Shown: positions 15,997 to 24,109, numbered from the stretch's first letter. The stretch is 64,000 nt of DNA from a candidate division FCPU426 bacterium (GCA_027452205.1 DAIDGV010000003.1:265399-329398), one strand, 5' to 3'. The notes: generated by a model from the sequence alone, not told the origin. Program-made: numbers and translations.

Positions 15997-16934
15997 ACCT
16001 TCTCTCTGTGTTTTTGAACAAAGAACGAAACTTCGGCCCCGAACAGAATGACCGTCCAAGAGACATAGAACCAAAGCAGGATCAGCGGTAACAGCCAAAG
16101 GGCTCCATAAACATGGGACCTCTCGAATATCTTGAGCGAGTACCAGTTCATCAGCCAACGGGCCACTTCCAACAAAAGGCTCACGAAAAGACCGCTCAAG
16201 ACCGCCGAATGGCGTTCTACCTTGGCATTCGGGATCAAAAGATACATCCAGGCGCAAGCCGCGCCCACCGCCAAGAAAGGCAAAAAGGTCACAAAGACCC
16301 AGCTATGGACCATGGGCCTTAAAAGATCCCATTGTGAAAACCATCCCTTGAGGACCAAAAGAAAGATAGCGATGACCGGCAGTCCGACAAAAAAGATCGT
16401 GTGCCGTACCATTTGGGCCAGGACCGGCCTGGGATTCTGAACACCCCATAGGAAATTGAAAGAGTTCTCGATGTCCCGCATCAGCAAAAAGACCACCACC
16501 AAAAAACCCAGGAAACCGAAAAGTCCCGCCTTACTGGAATAAGTGGCGAATTTTTTCATGGAGATGCGGATCTCCTGCTTCCCTACTTTATTGAGCTGCT
16601 TGAGGTTATTGGGTTCAGTGGGATCGAATATAGAATTGCTTCCCTGGGTCTGAACGGGATAGATCGCGTCCACCACTTGGTCCAGCAATTGTTCCCGCTT
16701 CTGGCTGAGCGCGTCATTGGCCAGGACCGCCATGACGATGGCAAGGGCCGGCACCAGGGCCATAATGGTCTTGAAAGCCAAGGAGCTGGCGAAAAGCCGT
16801 TTATGCCCTTTTTGGTGGCTCGGTGAGCGTTTGGACTTCAAAAAGACTTGGCCGGTGCCCCAGATCAGCGACCGCAAGTCCTCGATCAAGTCATCGAACC
16901 AGCCTTCTTTTTTACGCTGACGAAACCGCTCCAA
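15993..16934 (-). CDS. YihY/BrkB-family inner-membrane protein
   Basis: A 313-residue protein with about six hydrophobic segments. Family landmarks are LFASSLAFKTIMALVPALAI near residue 50, MRDIENSFNFLWGV in the middle, and AVLSGLFVSLLLEVARWLMN followed later by YGALWLLPLILLWFYVSW. This family was once annotated as ribonuclease BN but is now considered an uncharacterised transporter or envelope protein. The N-terminal cytoplasmic segment is basic. It is encoded alone and its promoter must lie in the short region shared with divergent miaE. Confidence 0.88.
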   Translation of the reverse strand: MERFRQRKKEGWFDDLIEDLRSLIWGTGQVFLKSKRSPSHQKGHKRLFASSLAFKTIMALVPALAIVMAVLANDALSQKREQLLDQVVDAIYPVQTQGSNSIFDPTEPNNLKQLNKVGKQEIRISMKKFATYSSKAGLFGFLGFLVVVFLLMRDIENSFNFLWGVQNPRPVLAQMVRHTIFFVGLPVIAIFLLVLKGWFSQWDLLRPMVHSWVFVTFLPFLAVGAACAWMYLLIPNAKVERHSAVLSGLFVSLLLEVARWLMNWYSLKIFERSHVYGALWLLPLILLWFYVSWTVILFGAEVSFFVQKHREKV

Positions 16935-17016
16935 AGAGTCCCCTTTGCCCTTAAAATGATCCCCATTCTAAATTAAAAAAACGCCTTCCGCGTTCCAAAT
17001 GATGAAGAAAGACACC

Positions 17017-17628
17017 ATGACCAACACTTTGCCCTTAAGGATCAAGACCCCCGCCCTTTGGGCCGAAGCGGTACTTGAAAACCCAAATGCCCTGCTCTCT
17101 GACCAGGTTTATCTGGAGAAAAAAGCCGCGAACAATGCCTTGGAATTCCTTAATTTATGGCCCGGGCCCCAAGCACCCGTCCATTGGCTTTCATCGGTTG
17201 CCTCGATCGCCCGGGACGAGACCCAACACATGCAGATGGTCCTTAAATTATTAGAGAAGAAAGGCGGGCGCTTGGAACCCGTCCACAAGAATCCCTACGC
17301 CAACGACCTGCGAACGCTCATCCGCAAAGGAAAGGGTCAACAAGACTTGGCGGACCGCTTGTTGGTCTCCGCCTTGATCGAGGCCCGTTCTTGCGAACGA
17401 TTCATTCGCCTTTCCGAAAGCGCGGCGGATATGGACTTAGCCCGGTTCTATAAAAGTTTGGTTTCTTCCGAGAATGGGCACTACAAGATGTTCGTCGAGA
17501 TGGCCAAAAAGGTATTGAAACCTAAAGAGGTTGAGGTCCGCTGGGACAAATTGCTGGATGAAGAAGCGGCCATCATCGAGAAGCAACCGGTTGGATTCAA
17601 GATCCATAGCGGCTGGCGCGCCGTTTAG
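17017..17628 (+). CDS. miaE: tRNA 2-methylthio-N6-isopentenyladenosine-37 hydroxylase-like protein
   Basis: A 203-residue non-heme diiron enzyme of the MiaE family, which hydroxylates the modified A37 of tRNAs reading UNN codons. The ferritin-like helices carry the expected ligands: EKKAANNALEFL, then ARDETQHMQMVLKLL, IEARSCERFIRLSE and ENGHYKMFVEMA. An ATG at 16999 opens the frame, but the ATG at 17017 has GAAGAAAG just upstream and is preferred. It overlaps the convergent DsbA-like gene by 4 nt. Confidence 0.88.
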   Translation: MTNTLPLRIKTPALWAEAVLENPNALLSDQVYLEKKAANNALEFLNLWPGPQAPVHWLSSVASIARDETQHMQMVLKLLEKKGGRLEPVHKNPYANDLRTLIRKGKGQQDLADRLLVSALIEARSCERFIRLSESAADMDLARFYKSLVSSENGHYKMFVEMAKKVLKPKEVEVRWDKLLDEEAAIIEKQPVGFKIHSGWRAV

Positions 17629-18266
17629 GCTTTTAGGTTTTCTTCATCGACCTTATTAAGAACTTCCAAAAAGGTCTCCACCGCTTGGGCGCCTGAAACC
17701 GCCACTTTATTGTTAAAAACAAAGAACGGAACGCCCGTAACACCCAGGTTGTATGCCTTCTCTTCCAGTGCGCGGACCTCTTCACTACCCTGTTCCGACT
17801 TGAGAAACGCTAAAATCTCGGTTTCATTCCAACCCCAAGTCGCGGCCAGTTTGGCCAGGCTTTCCGCATTACCCACATCCACTCCATCCGTGAAATATGC
17901 CTTGTGTAGATCGTTAACCGCTTTGAGACCGATCCCTTTTTGATCCGCTAACCAACCCAACCGATGAGCCAGAAAAGTGTTCGGGATGCGGGCGGCCTTG
18001 TCAAAGTCGAACTCAATTCCCGCTTCTTTCCCGAATTTTTTTAAACGTTCATCGGCAGATTTGATAGCCGAGCCATATTTACGTTCCAAATACTGTTTCC
18101 GGTCATAACCTTCTTCGGGCGTCGCTGGATTCAGTTCATAGGGCAAATAGCGAACCTCTACCTCAGAAGCTTTGGAATAAAGAGTTAAAGCTTTTTCCAA
18201 ACGAGCTTTCCCTAAGTAACACCAAGGGCAGATGACATCCGAATAAACATCGATTTGAATGGGCAT
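17625..18266 (-). CDS. DsbA-family FrnE-like thiol oxidoreductase
   Basis: A 213-residue cytoplasmic protein (no signal peptide) of the FrnE subgroup. The active site is C13-P-W-C16 in YSDVICPWCYLGK, and the cis-proline loop reads GVTGVPFFVFNNK. The helical insertion between them matches FrnE, linked in other bacteria to oxidative-stress tolerance. It lies downstream of the cysK operon with a 65-bp gap on the same strand, so it could be read from it. Substrate not predictable. Confidence 0.88.
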   Translation of the reverse strand: MPIQIDVYSDVICPWCYLGKARLEKALTLYSKASEVEVRYLPYELNPATPEEGYDRKQYLERKYGSAIKSADERLKKFGKEAGIEFDFDKAARIPNTFLAHRLGWLADQKGIGLKAVNDLHKAYFTDGVDVGNAESLAKLAATWGWNETEILAFLKSEQGSEEVRALEEKAYNLGVTGVPFFVFNNKVAVSGAQAVETFLEVLNKVDEENLKA

Positions 18267-18331
18267 GGGGAACTCCTTTGAATACTGTAGGAAACGAACG
18301 AATAGATGACAACTGATGACCGGCGGGTAAC

Positions 18332-19294
18332 TTAAAGGCCTGCGGAATTGAGTTCGTCCTCAAATTCGTCTTCTAAACTGAAATAACGTTCACCCATATC
18401 ACAGCAAATTGTGACCACCCTTGCCGACGAACCTAATCGGGCGCCGATCCTAAGGGCTGCCACCACATTTGCCCCCGAAGAGATTCCTAATAACAAGCCC
18501 TCTTCCCGGGCTAGCCGTTTGGTCATCTTGTAGGCTTCGTGGTCGGACACGGTCACGATCTCATCTAACACCGAACGGTTCAATACGGGCGGCACAAAGC
18601 CCGCGCCGATACCCTGGATGCGATGGGTTCCCGGTTTACCGCCGGACAGGACTGGCGAGGAGGCCGGTTCGACCCCAATGATCTTGATCGAGGGCGACTT
18701 CGCCTTGAAATATTCCCCTACTCCGGTGATGGTTCCACCCGTCCCGATACCTGCCACAAAAGCGTCGAACTTGCCTTGGGTATCCCGGTCGATCTCGGGA
18801 GCGGTCGTGCATTTGTGGGATTCGGGATTGGCCCGGTTCGCGAATTGCTCGGGCATGAAGTAACCCGGGTTCTGTTCTTTGATCTCTTTGGCCTTGCGCA
18901 CCGCTTCGGTCATCAGCCCGCTGGCAGGCGTCAGGACCAAATCAGCCCCATAAGCCTTCAGAAGCACTTTTCGTTCTTCGCTCATGTCTTCGGGCATGGT
19001 CAGGATGAGCTTATATCCCCGTTGCGCGCAAACCATCGCCAGACCGATACCCGTGTTACCACTGGTCGGTTCCACCAAAGTACCGCCAGGTTTAAGGACA
19101 CCCTTCTTTTCGGCGTCCATGATCATCGCCAATGCGATGCGGTCCTTCACACTGCCGCCCGGGTTATAAAATTCAAGTTTGCAAAGGATCTCTGCGCTTC
19201 CCTGCTCCGGGATTCGATGGAGTTTGAGTAAAGGCGTCTCGCCGATCAGACGGGTTACATCTTTCGCGACCGGATAGCGGTTATATTCACTCAC
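18332..19294 (-). CDS. cysK: Cysteine synthase (O-acetylserine sulfhydrylase A type)
   Basis: A 320-residue PLP enzyme that replaces the acetyl group of O-acetylserine (or phosphate of O-phosphoserine) with sulfide or a protein thiocarboxylate. The PLP lysine lies in YNPGGSVKDRIALAM, the asparagine/phosphate loop in EPTSGNTGIGLAMV, and GIGTGGTITGVGEY is the PLP-phosphate loop. It is the last gene of the SAM-riboswitch operon and overlaps the preceding gene as ATGA. Being next to a sulfur-carrier gene suggests that thiocarboxylate rather than free sulfide may be its donor, as in the mycobacterial CysM/CysO system. Confidence 0.92.
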   Translation of the reverse strand: MSEYNRYPVAKDVTRLIGETPLLKLHRIPEQGSAEILCKLEFYNPGGSVKDRIALAMIMDAEKKGVLKPGGTLVEPTSGNTGIGLAMVCAQRGYKLILTMPEDMSEERKVLLKAYGADLVLTPASGLMTEAVRKAKEIKEQNPGYFMPEQFANRANPESHKCTTAPEIDRDTQGKFDAFVAGIGTGGTITGVGEYFKAKSPSIKIIGVEPASSPVLSGGKPGTHRIQGIGAGFVPPVLNRSVLDEIVTVSDHEAYKMTKRLAREEGLLLGISSGANVVAALRIGARLGSSARVVTICCDMGERYFSLEDEFEDELNSAGL

Positions 19295-19953
19295 GGTGTC
19301 ACCGCCGCGCCCTCTTCAATCATCTTAGCGGGACATTTATAGGTCGGCATAACCTCGTGCTTATAGGAAGCTCCCGACCCCAACCCCGTGACCCAAACCT
19401 TGTTCTCGACTGGGGACCGACCGTTCAGGATCAATTCCAAAAGCTCCGAAGTTGCCATGGCACCCAAAAGCCGTTCAACTGAAGGCGACCCCTTGGAAAA
19501 GGCTTTGGGGTTCAATACCTCAAAACATTCCAAACAAGGGCAGCCTTTTTCATATCGGCTCGTAAAAAGCGCGTAGCCGCTGCCGGCGGGCCAGGCAAAG
19601 ACGGCCAATTGATGGTTCTCACGGAAAAGCCGGTTCAACTTCTTGCGCAACCGATGGTCCGGTGAGACCACCAAAGCGGCCGTATAGAGCGGCATTTTTT
19701 CGAGCAAAGGAATGGATTCCACGTTCAAGTCCCTGGGAGCAGAGACCAAGAAGGAGGGGTCAAAATCCTCGTGGATGAGGACCGTCGTGTGGGCAATACC
19801 TGAGGAGGAAAGGGCTTGGGCCGCGGCTTGCAGGGCGATACCATTTCCCGCCAACAAAACGCGGGCTTGGGCCCACTTCGCTTGGCCTTCAGCGCCCACC
19901 CCCGGCAGGATCACCTGCCGGCTGAATTTTTCGTTCGTTCCGGAAGATGTCAT
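19291..19953 (-). CDS. Degenerate ThiF/MoeB-like protein
   Basis: A 220-residue relative of E1-like enzymes. It keeps the N-terminal arginine-bearing segment (EKFSRQVILPGVGAEGQAKW) missing from the ThiF protein at 12894. Its nucleotide loop reads VLLAGNGIALQAAA instead of GxGGLG, and the Asp/Arg ATP-site residues are not evident. A zinc-like CPCLEC and a lone KCP remain. It probably binds the sulfur carrier without adenylating it. It sits between the NIL-domain gene (1 nt gap) and cysK (4-nt overlap), so translation is tightly coupled. Confidence 0.7.
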   Translation of the reverse strand: MTSSGTNEKFSRQVILPGVGAEGQAKWAQARVLLAGNGIALQAAAQALSSSGIAHTTVLIHEDFDPSFLVSAPRDLNVESIPLLEKMPLYTAALVVSPDHRLRKKLNRLFRENHQLAVFAWPAGSGYALFTSRYEKGCPCLECFEVLNPKAFSKGSPSVERLLGAMATSELLELILNGRSPVENKVWVTGLGSGASYKHEVMPTYKCPAKMIEEGAAVTP

Positions 19954-20202
19954 TTACGATTCAAGGACATCTTTTTCGATCGGGTTCACGTCGATACCCT
20001 TGGCGGTCAATTCCGCCAAGGCGCCCTTGACCTCTTTTTCATCCCCATCGATCTGCATTTGAACATAACCAAACCCTTTGGTGATGGAGGCCCGGCGCAA
20101 GTTCACGTTGATATCGTATTTCTTGATCAGGTTTGAAAGGACCGGTTCGGTGACCAGTTCACTGGGATAATCCAATTCGACGATTTTTTGAATGGTGGCC
20201 AC
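19954..20202 (-). CDS. NIL-domain protein
   Basis: An 82-residue protein matching the small NIL (ferredoxin-like fold) domain that occurs at the C-terminus of the methionine ABC ATPase and in NIL/ferredoxin proteins. It reads FVTEPVLSNLIKKYDINVNL in style (actual TEPVLSNLIKKYDINVNLRR), then TKGFGYVQMQIDG and KGIDVNPIE. NIL proteins have been tied to homocysteine formation in methanogens and some bacteria. Here it has no ferredoxin part. It lies between the sulfur carrier and the ThiF-like gene in the SAM-riboswitch operon. Confidence 0.82.
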   Translation of the reverse strand: MATIQKIVELDYPSELVTEPVLSNLIKKYDINVNLRRASITKGFGYVQMQIDGDEKEVKGALAELTAKGIDVNPIEKDVLES

Positions 20203-20229
20203 ATCAGCCTCCTGGACGGGATAAAAGCC

Positions 20230-20508
20230 TTATTTGCCGCCAGCGATGGCCGGAACGATGGAAATGGTATCCCCCGCCTTGACCGCGGTACCTTCCCCTT
20301 GCAGGAAACGGATATCCTCTTCGTTCAAATAAACGTTCACGAAGCGGCGAACCTTGCCGTTCTCGTCCACCAAACGATCCCGCAGACCGTTATGGTTCTT
20401 GCTCAGGTTATCGATGATCTCGCTGATGCTGTTACCTTCGGCGGAAACTTCCGCTTGGTTGTTGGTCAAATTGCGCAGAGGGGTCGGGATCAAGACTTTT
20501 ACGGCCAT
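20230..20508 (-). CDS. ThiS/MoaD-like sulfur carrier protein ending GGK
   Basis: A 92-residue beta-grasp protein: VKVLIPTPLRNLTNNQAEV, GNSISEIIDNLSKNHNGL, FVNVYLNEEDIRFLQGEGT and GDTISIVPAIAGGK. Sulfur carriers end in Gly-Gly, which is adenylated and converted to a thiocarboxylate; this one has an extra lysine after GG, so it should need trimming. It has a strong AGGAGG site. Neighbours (ThiF-like, NIL, cysK, ThrC-like) point to amino-acid sulfur transfer rather than thiamin or molybdopterin synthesis, as no thi or moa gene is nearby. Confidence 0.87.
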   Translation of the reverse strand: MAVKVLIPTPLRNLTNNQAEVSAEGNSISEIIDNLSKNHNGLRDRLVDENGKVRRFVNVYLNEEDIRFLQGEGTAVKAGDTISIVPAIAGGK

Positions 20509-20600
20509 GGATAAAGCCTCCTGGTGGAATGTGAAGCTGATTATGACCGAATGGGCCGCGGATTTGCCAGCCCTTTTTCGGTACCTTTTAAGCTAAGAAA

Positions 20601-21833
20601 TCAGGAAACAGCGGTCAACTGGGTGGCTTCGAAAGCTTCCAAGTTGGGTTGAATGACCTGGACCTGATTTAGGTGGTCCGCCACCGCTTCTTGGGTCTTA
20701 AGACCCGTGCCGGTGATATAGGCAACCGTTACTGCGTCCGGATCCAAAGCGCCCGACTCCGCCAGCTTCTTCAAACAAGCGACGGTCACGCCACCCGCCG
20801 TCTCGGCAAAAATACCTTCGGTGCGGGCCAGTAATTTGATCCCCTCAACGATCTCCTCGTCGCTGGCCATCTCGGCCCCGCCATTGGATTCATTGATGGT
20901 CTTCAAGGCATAGTACCCGTCCGCCGGGTTACCGATAGCCAGGGATTTGGCGATGGTATTGGGTTTCACTGGACGGAAAGTATCTGTCTTGGCCTTGTAA
21001 GCGGTCGTGATGGGCGAACAGCCGGTCGCTTGGGCGCCGAACATGCGCATTTTTTTATCGGCGATCAGGCCCACTTTTATGAATTCCTGGGTTCCCTTCC
21101 AGATCTTGGTCAAGAGGGACCCAGACGCCATCGGGACCACCACTTGATCCGGGGCTTTCCAACCCAACTGTTCCGCCGTCTCAAAACCCAGGGTCTTGGA
21201 CCCTTCAGCGTAATAGGGCCGCATGTTGATATTCACGAAAGCCCATTTGTATTTTCCAGCGATCTCACTACAAAGACGGTTCACATCGTCATAGTTACCG
21301 TTCACGCCGATCAACTTGGGGTCATAGATCAAAGAAGCGATGACCTTCCCTTTTTCAAGGTTCGAGGGAATGAAAACATAGCGTTTCATGCCGCCGCGGG
21401 CGCCGTAAGCGGCCACGGCATTGGCCAAGTTACCCGTAGAGGCGCAAGACAAAGTGTCAAAACCCAGTTCCAAAGCCCGGGTCGAGGCTACCGCCACCAC
21501 ACGATCCTTGAAGGAATGGGTCGGGTTCGCGCAGTCATTCTTGACGTAAAGATTCTTAAGCCCGAGTTCTTTACCCAGCCGGTCCGCCTTGATAAGGGGC
21601 GTATAGCCTTCTTCCAAGGTGTTATAGTTCGTGCCTTCCACCGGCAAAAGCTCCCGGTAGCGCCAGATGTTCAATGGGCGGGCAGCGATCTTCTCGCGGG
21701 AAATATCTTTCTTGATCTTGTCGTAATCGTAAGCCGCTTCAAGCGGTCCGAAGCAGAATTCGCAGACATATTTCGCGACCTTTTCATATTCTTGGCCACA
21801 TTCGCGGCATTTAAGGGCTTTGACGTAACTCAT
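20601..21833 (-). CDS. Threonine synthase-like PLP enzyme with N-terminal zinc ribbon
   Basis: A 410-residue fold-type II PLP enzyme. An N-terminal zinc ribbon has CxxC pairs at about residues 9/12 and 24/27 (LKCRECGQEY, then YVCEFCFGPL). The PLP lysine lies in NPTHSFKDRVVAVAS and the phosphate loop in CASTGNLANAVAAYGARGG. It resembles threonine synthase, which uses O-phosphohomoserine, but a conventional thrC lies at 28623 in the threonine cluster. This copy is first after a SAM-I riboswitch and leads a sulfur-carrier/NIL/cysK operon. I infer that it may make homocysteine, or another sulfur amino acid, from phosphohomoserine. The start has GAGGAG upstream. Confidence 0.83.
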   Translation of the reverse strand: MSYVKALKCRECGQEYEKVAKYVCEFCFGPLEAAYDYDKIKKDISREKIAARPLNIWRYRELLPVEGTNYNTLEEGYTPLIKADRLGKELGLKNLYVKNDCANPTHSFKDRVVAVASTRALELGFDTLSCASTGNLANAVAAYGARGGMKRYVFIPSNLEKGKVIASLIYDPKLIGVNGNYDDVNRLCSEIAGKYKWAFVNINMRPYYAEGSKTLGFETAEQLGWKAPDQVVVPMASGSLLTKIWKGTQEFIKVGLIADKKMRMFGAQATGCSPITTAYKAKTDTFRPVKPNTIAKSLAIGNPADGYYALKTINESNGGAEMASDEEIVEGIKLLARTEGIFAETAGGVTVACLKKLAESGALDPDAVTVAYITGTGLKTQEAVADHLNQVQVIQPNLEAFEATQLTAVS

Positions 21834-21875
21834 TTTTTCTCCTCAAGTCGCTCCCAGGAATGTTGCCTTTTTCAC

Positions 21876-21912
21876 AAAATAAAAAAGGCTTCCATGTGGA
21901 GATGGAAGCCTT
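21876..21912 (-). terminator. Expression-platform terminator of the SAM-I riboswitch
   Basis: Arms AAGGCTTCCAT and ATGGAAGCCTT (11 bp, perfect) with a six-base loop are followed on the minus strand by TTTTTTATTTT. It lies between the aptamer and the ThrC-like start, the standard off-switch layout for SAM-I. Confidence 0.93.
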
Positions 21913-21928
21913 GACTTGGGTTTTCCAT

Positions 21929-22053
21929 CTCTCATCTCACTTCGGTCGTTTACACTTTCCGAAGCAGGAATTGGCACCTAGCAATCTGGTTTTTCACCGG
22001 ATCCGGTTGCCGTGGCATCGTCGGGCCTGTCCCTCCGCCACTCTGGATAAGAG
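21929..22053 (-). promoter_or_regulatory. SAM-I (S-box) riboswitch aptamer
   Basis: On the minus strand P1 is CTCTTATC paired with GATGAGAG (8 bp). Canonical S-box blocks follow in order: CCAGAGTGGCGGAGGGAC, then AGGCCCGACGATGCC and ACGGCAACCGG, then GGTGCCAATTCCTGC. With the adjacent terminator it should switch off the downstream thrC-like/sulfur-carrier/NIL/thiF-like/cysK operon when SAM is plentiful. Confidence 0.95.
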
Positions 22054-22070
22054 CGTTAAATTGTGGATCG

Positions 22071-22099
22071 ATACTATAAAACCCGGCAAAGACTGTCAA
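22071..22099 (-). promoter_or_regulatory. Promoter of the SAM-I operon
   Basis: TTGACA (22094-22099) and TAGTAT (22071-22076) lie 17 bp apart on the minus strand, placing the transcript start roughly 10 nt before the P1 helix of the riboswitch. The -35 box lies just downstream of the greA stop. Confidence 0.8.
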
Positions 22100-22106
22100 T
22101 AGAGGC

Positions 22107-22586
22107 CTAATCCGCGGCAACCTCGATCTTAATTATCTCGTACTGCAGAACACCCGCGGGGACCTGGATATCCACCTTTTCCCCGATCTTTTTGCCCATC
22201 AATCCGCGGGCAATGGGGGTCCGGAGGGATATCTTATTCTTGGCGAAATCCGCCTCTTCCTCACCGACGATCCGGTAGATCTCGTTCTCTTTTGTCTTTA
22301 AGTCCTTCACCGTGACAACACAGCCGATCGAAACATGCTCGCCGGTGATGTTCTCATCTTCCAGCAGCCGGGCCCGGGCTAACTTATCCTCAATCTCCCG
22401 AATGCGGGCCTCTAACAGGCTTTGTTCCTGTTTCGCGGCGTCGTATTCGGCGTTCTCTTTCAGGTCTCCATGCGCCCTCGCTTCCGCCAACGCGGCGGCC
22501 ACCTGGGGGCGGCGGACCGTTTTCAGGGTCTTCAGCTCCTCTTGGAGTTTATCGCGCGTCGCTCGCGAGACGAGAAAGTCGGACAT
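22107..22586 (-). CDS. greA: Transcription elongation factor GreA
   Basis: A 159-residue protein with the GreA layout. An N-terminal coiled coil carries the acidic tip motif in LKENAEYDAAKQEQSLLEAR (the D and E that position Mg2+ in the polymerase channel), and the FKBP-like C-terminal domain contains TPIARGLMGKKIGEKVDIQV and ends YEIIKIE. It rescues backtracked RNA polymerase by stimulating transcript cleavage. It lies 13 bp downstream of the Fur-family gene and just before the SAM-operon promoter. Confidence 0.95.
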   Translation of the reverse strand: MSDFLVSRATRDKLQEELKTLKTVRRPQVAAALAEARAHGDLKENAEYDAAKQEQSLLEARIREIEDKLARARLLEDENITGEHVSIGCVVTVKDLKTKENEIYRIVGEEEADFAKNKISLRTPIARGLMGKKIGEKVDIQVPAGVLQYEIIKIEVAAD

Positions 22587-22599
22587 AAATGGCTCCTTG

Positions 22600-23058
22600 C
22601 TATTTCTTGGTCTTTTGGCACTTCTGACAAAGACCGTAAAGCTGCATTCGATGCGAGGTGATCTTGAAACCGTGTTGCTTGCTCACCTGGTCCTGCAACT
22701 CCTCGATCTGCGGGTTCAAGAACTCAATATAAGTACCGCATTGAGTGCAGATCATGTGGTCATGATGTTGACGGTCCAATTCCGGCTCGTATTGGATGCG
22801 CCCGTCGCCAAAATCCAGCTCCCGGGCCAATCCGCATTGGGTCATATGCTTCAAGGTCCGGTAAACCGTGGCAAAACCCACGTGAGCCTGTTTTTCCCGG
22901 GACTTTTGGAACAATTCCTCGGCCGAGATATGGCCGTGGTGCTTCAAAAAGGTCTCCAGGATCAATTCCCGCTGGGCGGTCAGCTTAAGTTCTTTGTCCT
23001 TTAAATACTGGCTGAAGACCTCGTATTCCCGGCCCTTTTCTTTCTTTTCCGTTTTCAT
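22600..23058 (-). CDS. Fur-family metal-dependent regulator
   Basis: A 152-residue Fur/PerR/Zur-type repressor. The winged-helix part reads LKLTAQRELILETFLKHHGH and SREKQAHVGFATVYRTLKHM; the dimer domain holds the metal site HHDHMICTQCGTYIEF. A second CxxC near the end (LCQKCQ) completes a structural zinc site. The N-terminal extension is very lysine/glutamate rich. Whether it senses iron, zinc or peroxide cannot be read directly. It lies upstream of greA on the same strand. Confidence 0.92.
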   Translation of the reverse strand: MKTEKKEKGREYEVFSQYLKDKELKLTAQRELILETFLKHHGHISAEELFQKSREKQAHVGFATVYRTLKHMTQCGLARELDFGDGRIQYEPELDRQHHDHMICTQCGTYIEFLNPQIEELQDQVSKQHGFKITSHRMQLYGLCQKCQKTKK

Positions 23059-23087
23059 GTAAGCGATTCCCCGTAGGCTCTTCCGCG

Positions 23088-23522
23088 TCAGTTCAACATG
23101 ACGGGCATCAAGACATTGGAACGGACCACGTGTTGGAAAGCGCCCGCAATGTTATCGATGGCATCGCTCATCGTTTGAAGGTAATCATCCTCTTCCTTGC
23201 CTGTCTCGACCAAAAAAGACGTCTTCAAAAGGACGGCTAACTGCCCCTTGACGACTTTTGAGACCCGGAGCATTTCATAGCGGAAATAATCCGGATGATT
23301 CCGTCGGGGACGCCGGGCGATCTTAGGGTTCGAATATTTTTTCATCCCGACCGCGATGACCGCGATCATCTGCGTCAAATGGTTCTCCAAAGTGACGCGG
23401 TCCACCCTTTGACCGTGGATCATCCCCTCGATGACCGTTTCTAGATAGGAAACATGGGAAAAAAGATCACGGTATAGCTCCAAAAAACCTTCTCGAACAT
23501 CGGTTTCCGGCGATAGGCCCAT
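23088..23522 (-). CDS. Helical hypothetical protein
   Basis: A 144-residue, mostly alpha-helical soluble protein with segments such as GFLELYRDLFSHVSYLETVI, RPRRNHPDYFRYEMLR and YLQTMSDAIDNIAGAF. An ATG at 23558 opens the frame, but the one at 23522 has GGGGGTG upstream and is preferred. I recognise no family. It sits 29 bp before the Fur-family gene on the same strand. Confidence 0.6.
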   Translation of the reverse strand: MGLSPETDVREGFLELYRDLFSHVSYLETVIEGMIHGQRVDRVTLENHLTQMIAVIAVGMKKYSNPKIARRPRRNHPDYFRYEMLRVSKVVKGQLAVLLKTSFLVETGKEEDDYLQTMSDAIDNIAGAFQHVVRSNVLMPVMLN

Positions 23523-23596
23523 GGCGCACCCCCGTCTTTCATTAAGTATATCGTTCATTGACTGGCCAAGCTAGTTCGCACATTTTATTAAAGCTA

Positions 23597-24109
23597 TTAT
23601 TCCGCCAACAACTTTTCAATGGTCCCCTGGATCTCAGCCTCAGGATGGACCCCCACAAAAACCGCTGCCACTTTCCCGGTTTTATCGATGAAATAAGTCG
23701 CCGGGATCGATGAGATGCCATATGCCCTGCTCGTGGCGGAGCTGGCGAAAGCCATTGGATAATTAATATTGAAGTTCTTTAAGAAATTTTGGAAATAGCC
23801 CTCGGGCTGGCTATTGGGCGCTTCCACAGTGAGGCCAATCATCTCCAAGCCCTTCGCGTGATAGACCGGGTAAAGCTTCACAAAACTAGGGATCTCCATC
23901 CGGCAAGGACCGCACCAAGTGGCCCAAAAATCCAGTATCACGACCTGGCCTTTCAGCTTGGCCAAGTTCACGCTGGGAGCGTTCATAAAACTCGCCTCGA
24001 TCTCGGTCGCCGGGCTCCGATCCCCTTTCGGTATCAGGTCCGGTCCGCCTTGGGAACGGCATCCCAAAAATCCGGCGGCCAACAGGCAAAAAAAGAGCAT
24101 TTTTTTCAT
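23597..24109 (-). CDS. TlpA-like thioredoxin-fold lipoprotein
   Basis: A 170-residue redoxin anchored as a lipoprotein (signal MKKMLFFCLLAAGFLGC, lipobox LGC). The thioredoxin fold has VVILDFWATWCGPCRMEIPS with the CGPC active site and ISSIPATYFIDKTG with the cis-proline. It probably keeps periplasmic cysteines reduced, for example during cytochrome maturation. The frame opens at 24118, but the ATG at 24109 has AAGGA at a proper distance. It is 35 bp downstream of the barrel protein gene and may share its transcript. Confidence 0.88.
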   Translation of the reverse strand: MKKMLFFCLLAAGFLGCRSQGGPDLIPKGDRSPATEIEASFMNAPSVNLAKLKGQVVILDFWATWCGPCRMEIPSFVKLYPVYHAKGLEMIGLTVEAPNSQPEGYFQNFLKNFNINYPMAFASSATSRAYGISSIPATYFIDKTGKVAAVFVGVHPEAEIQGTIEKLLAE

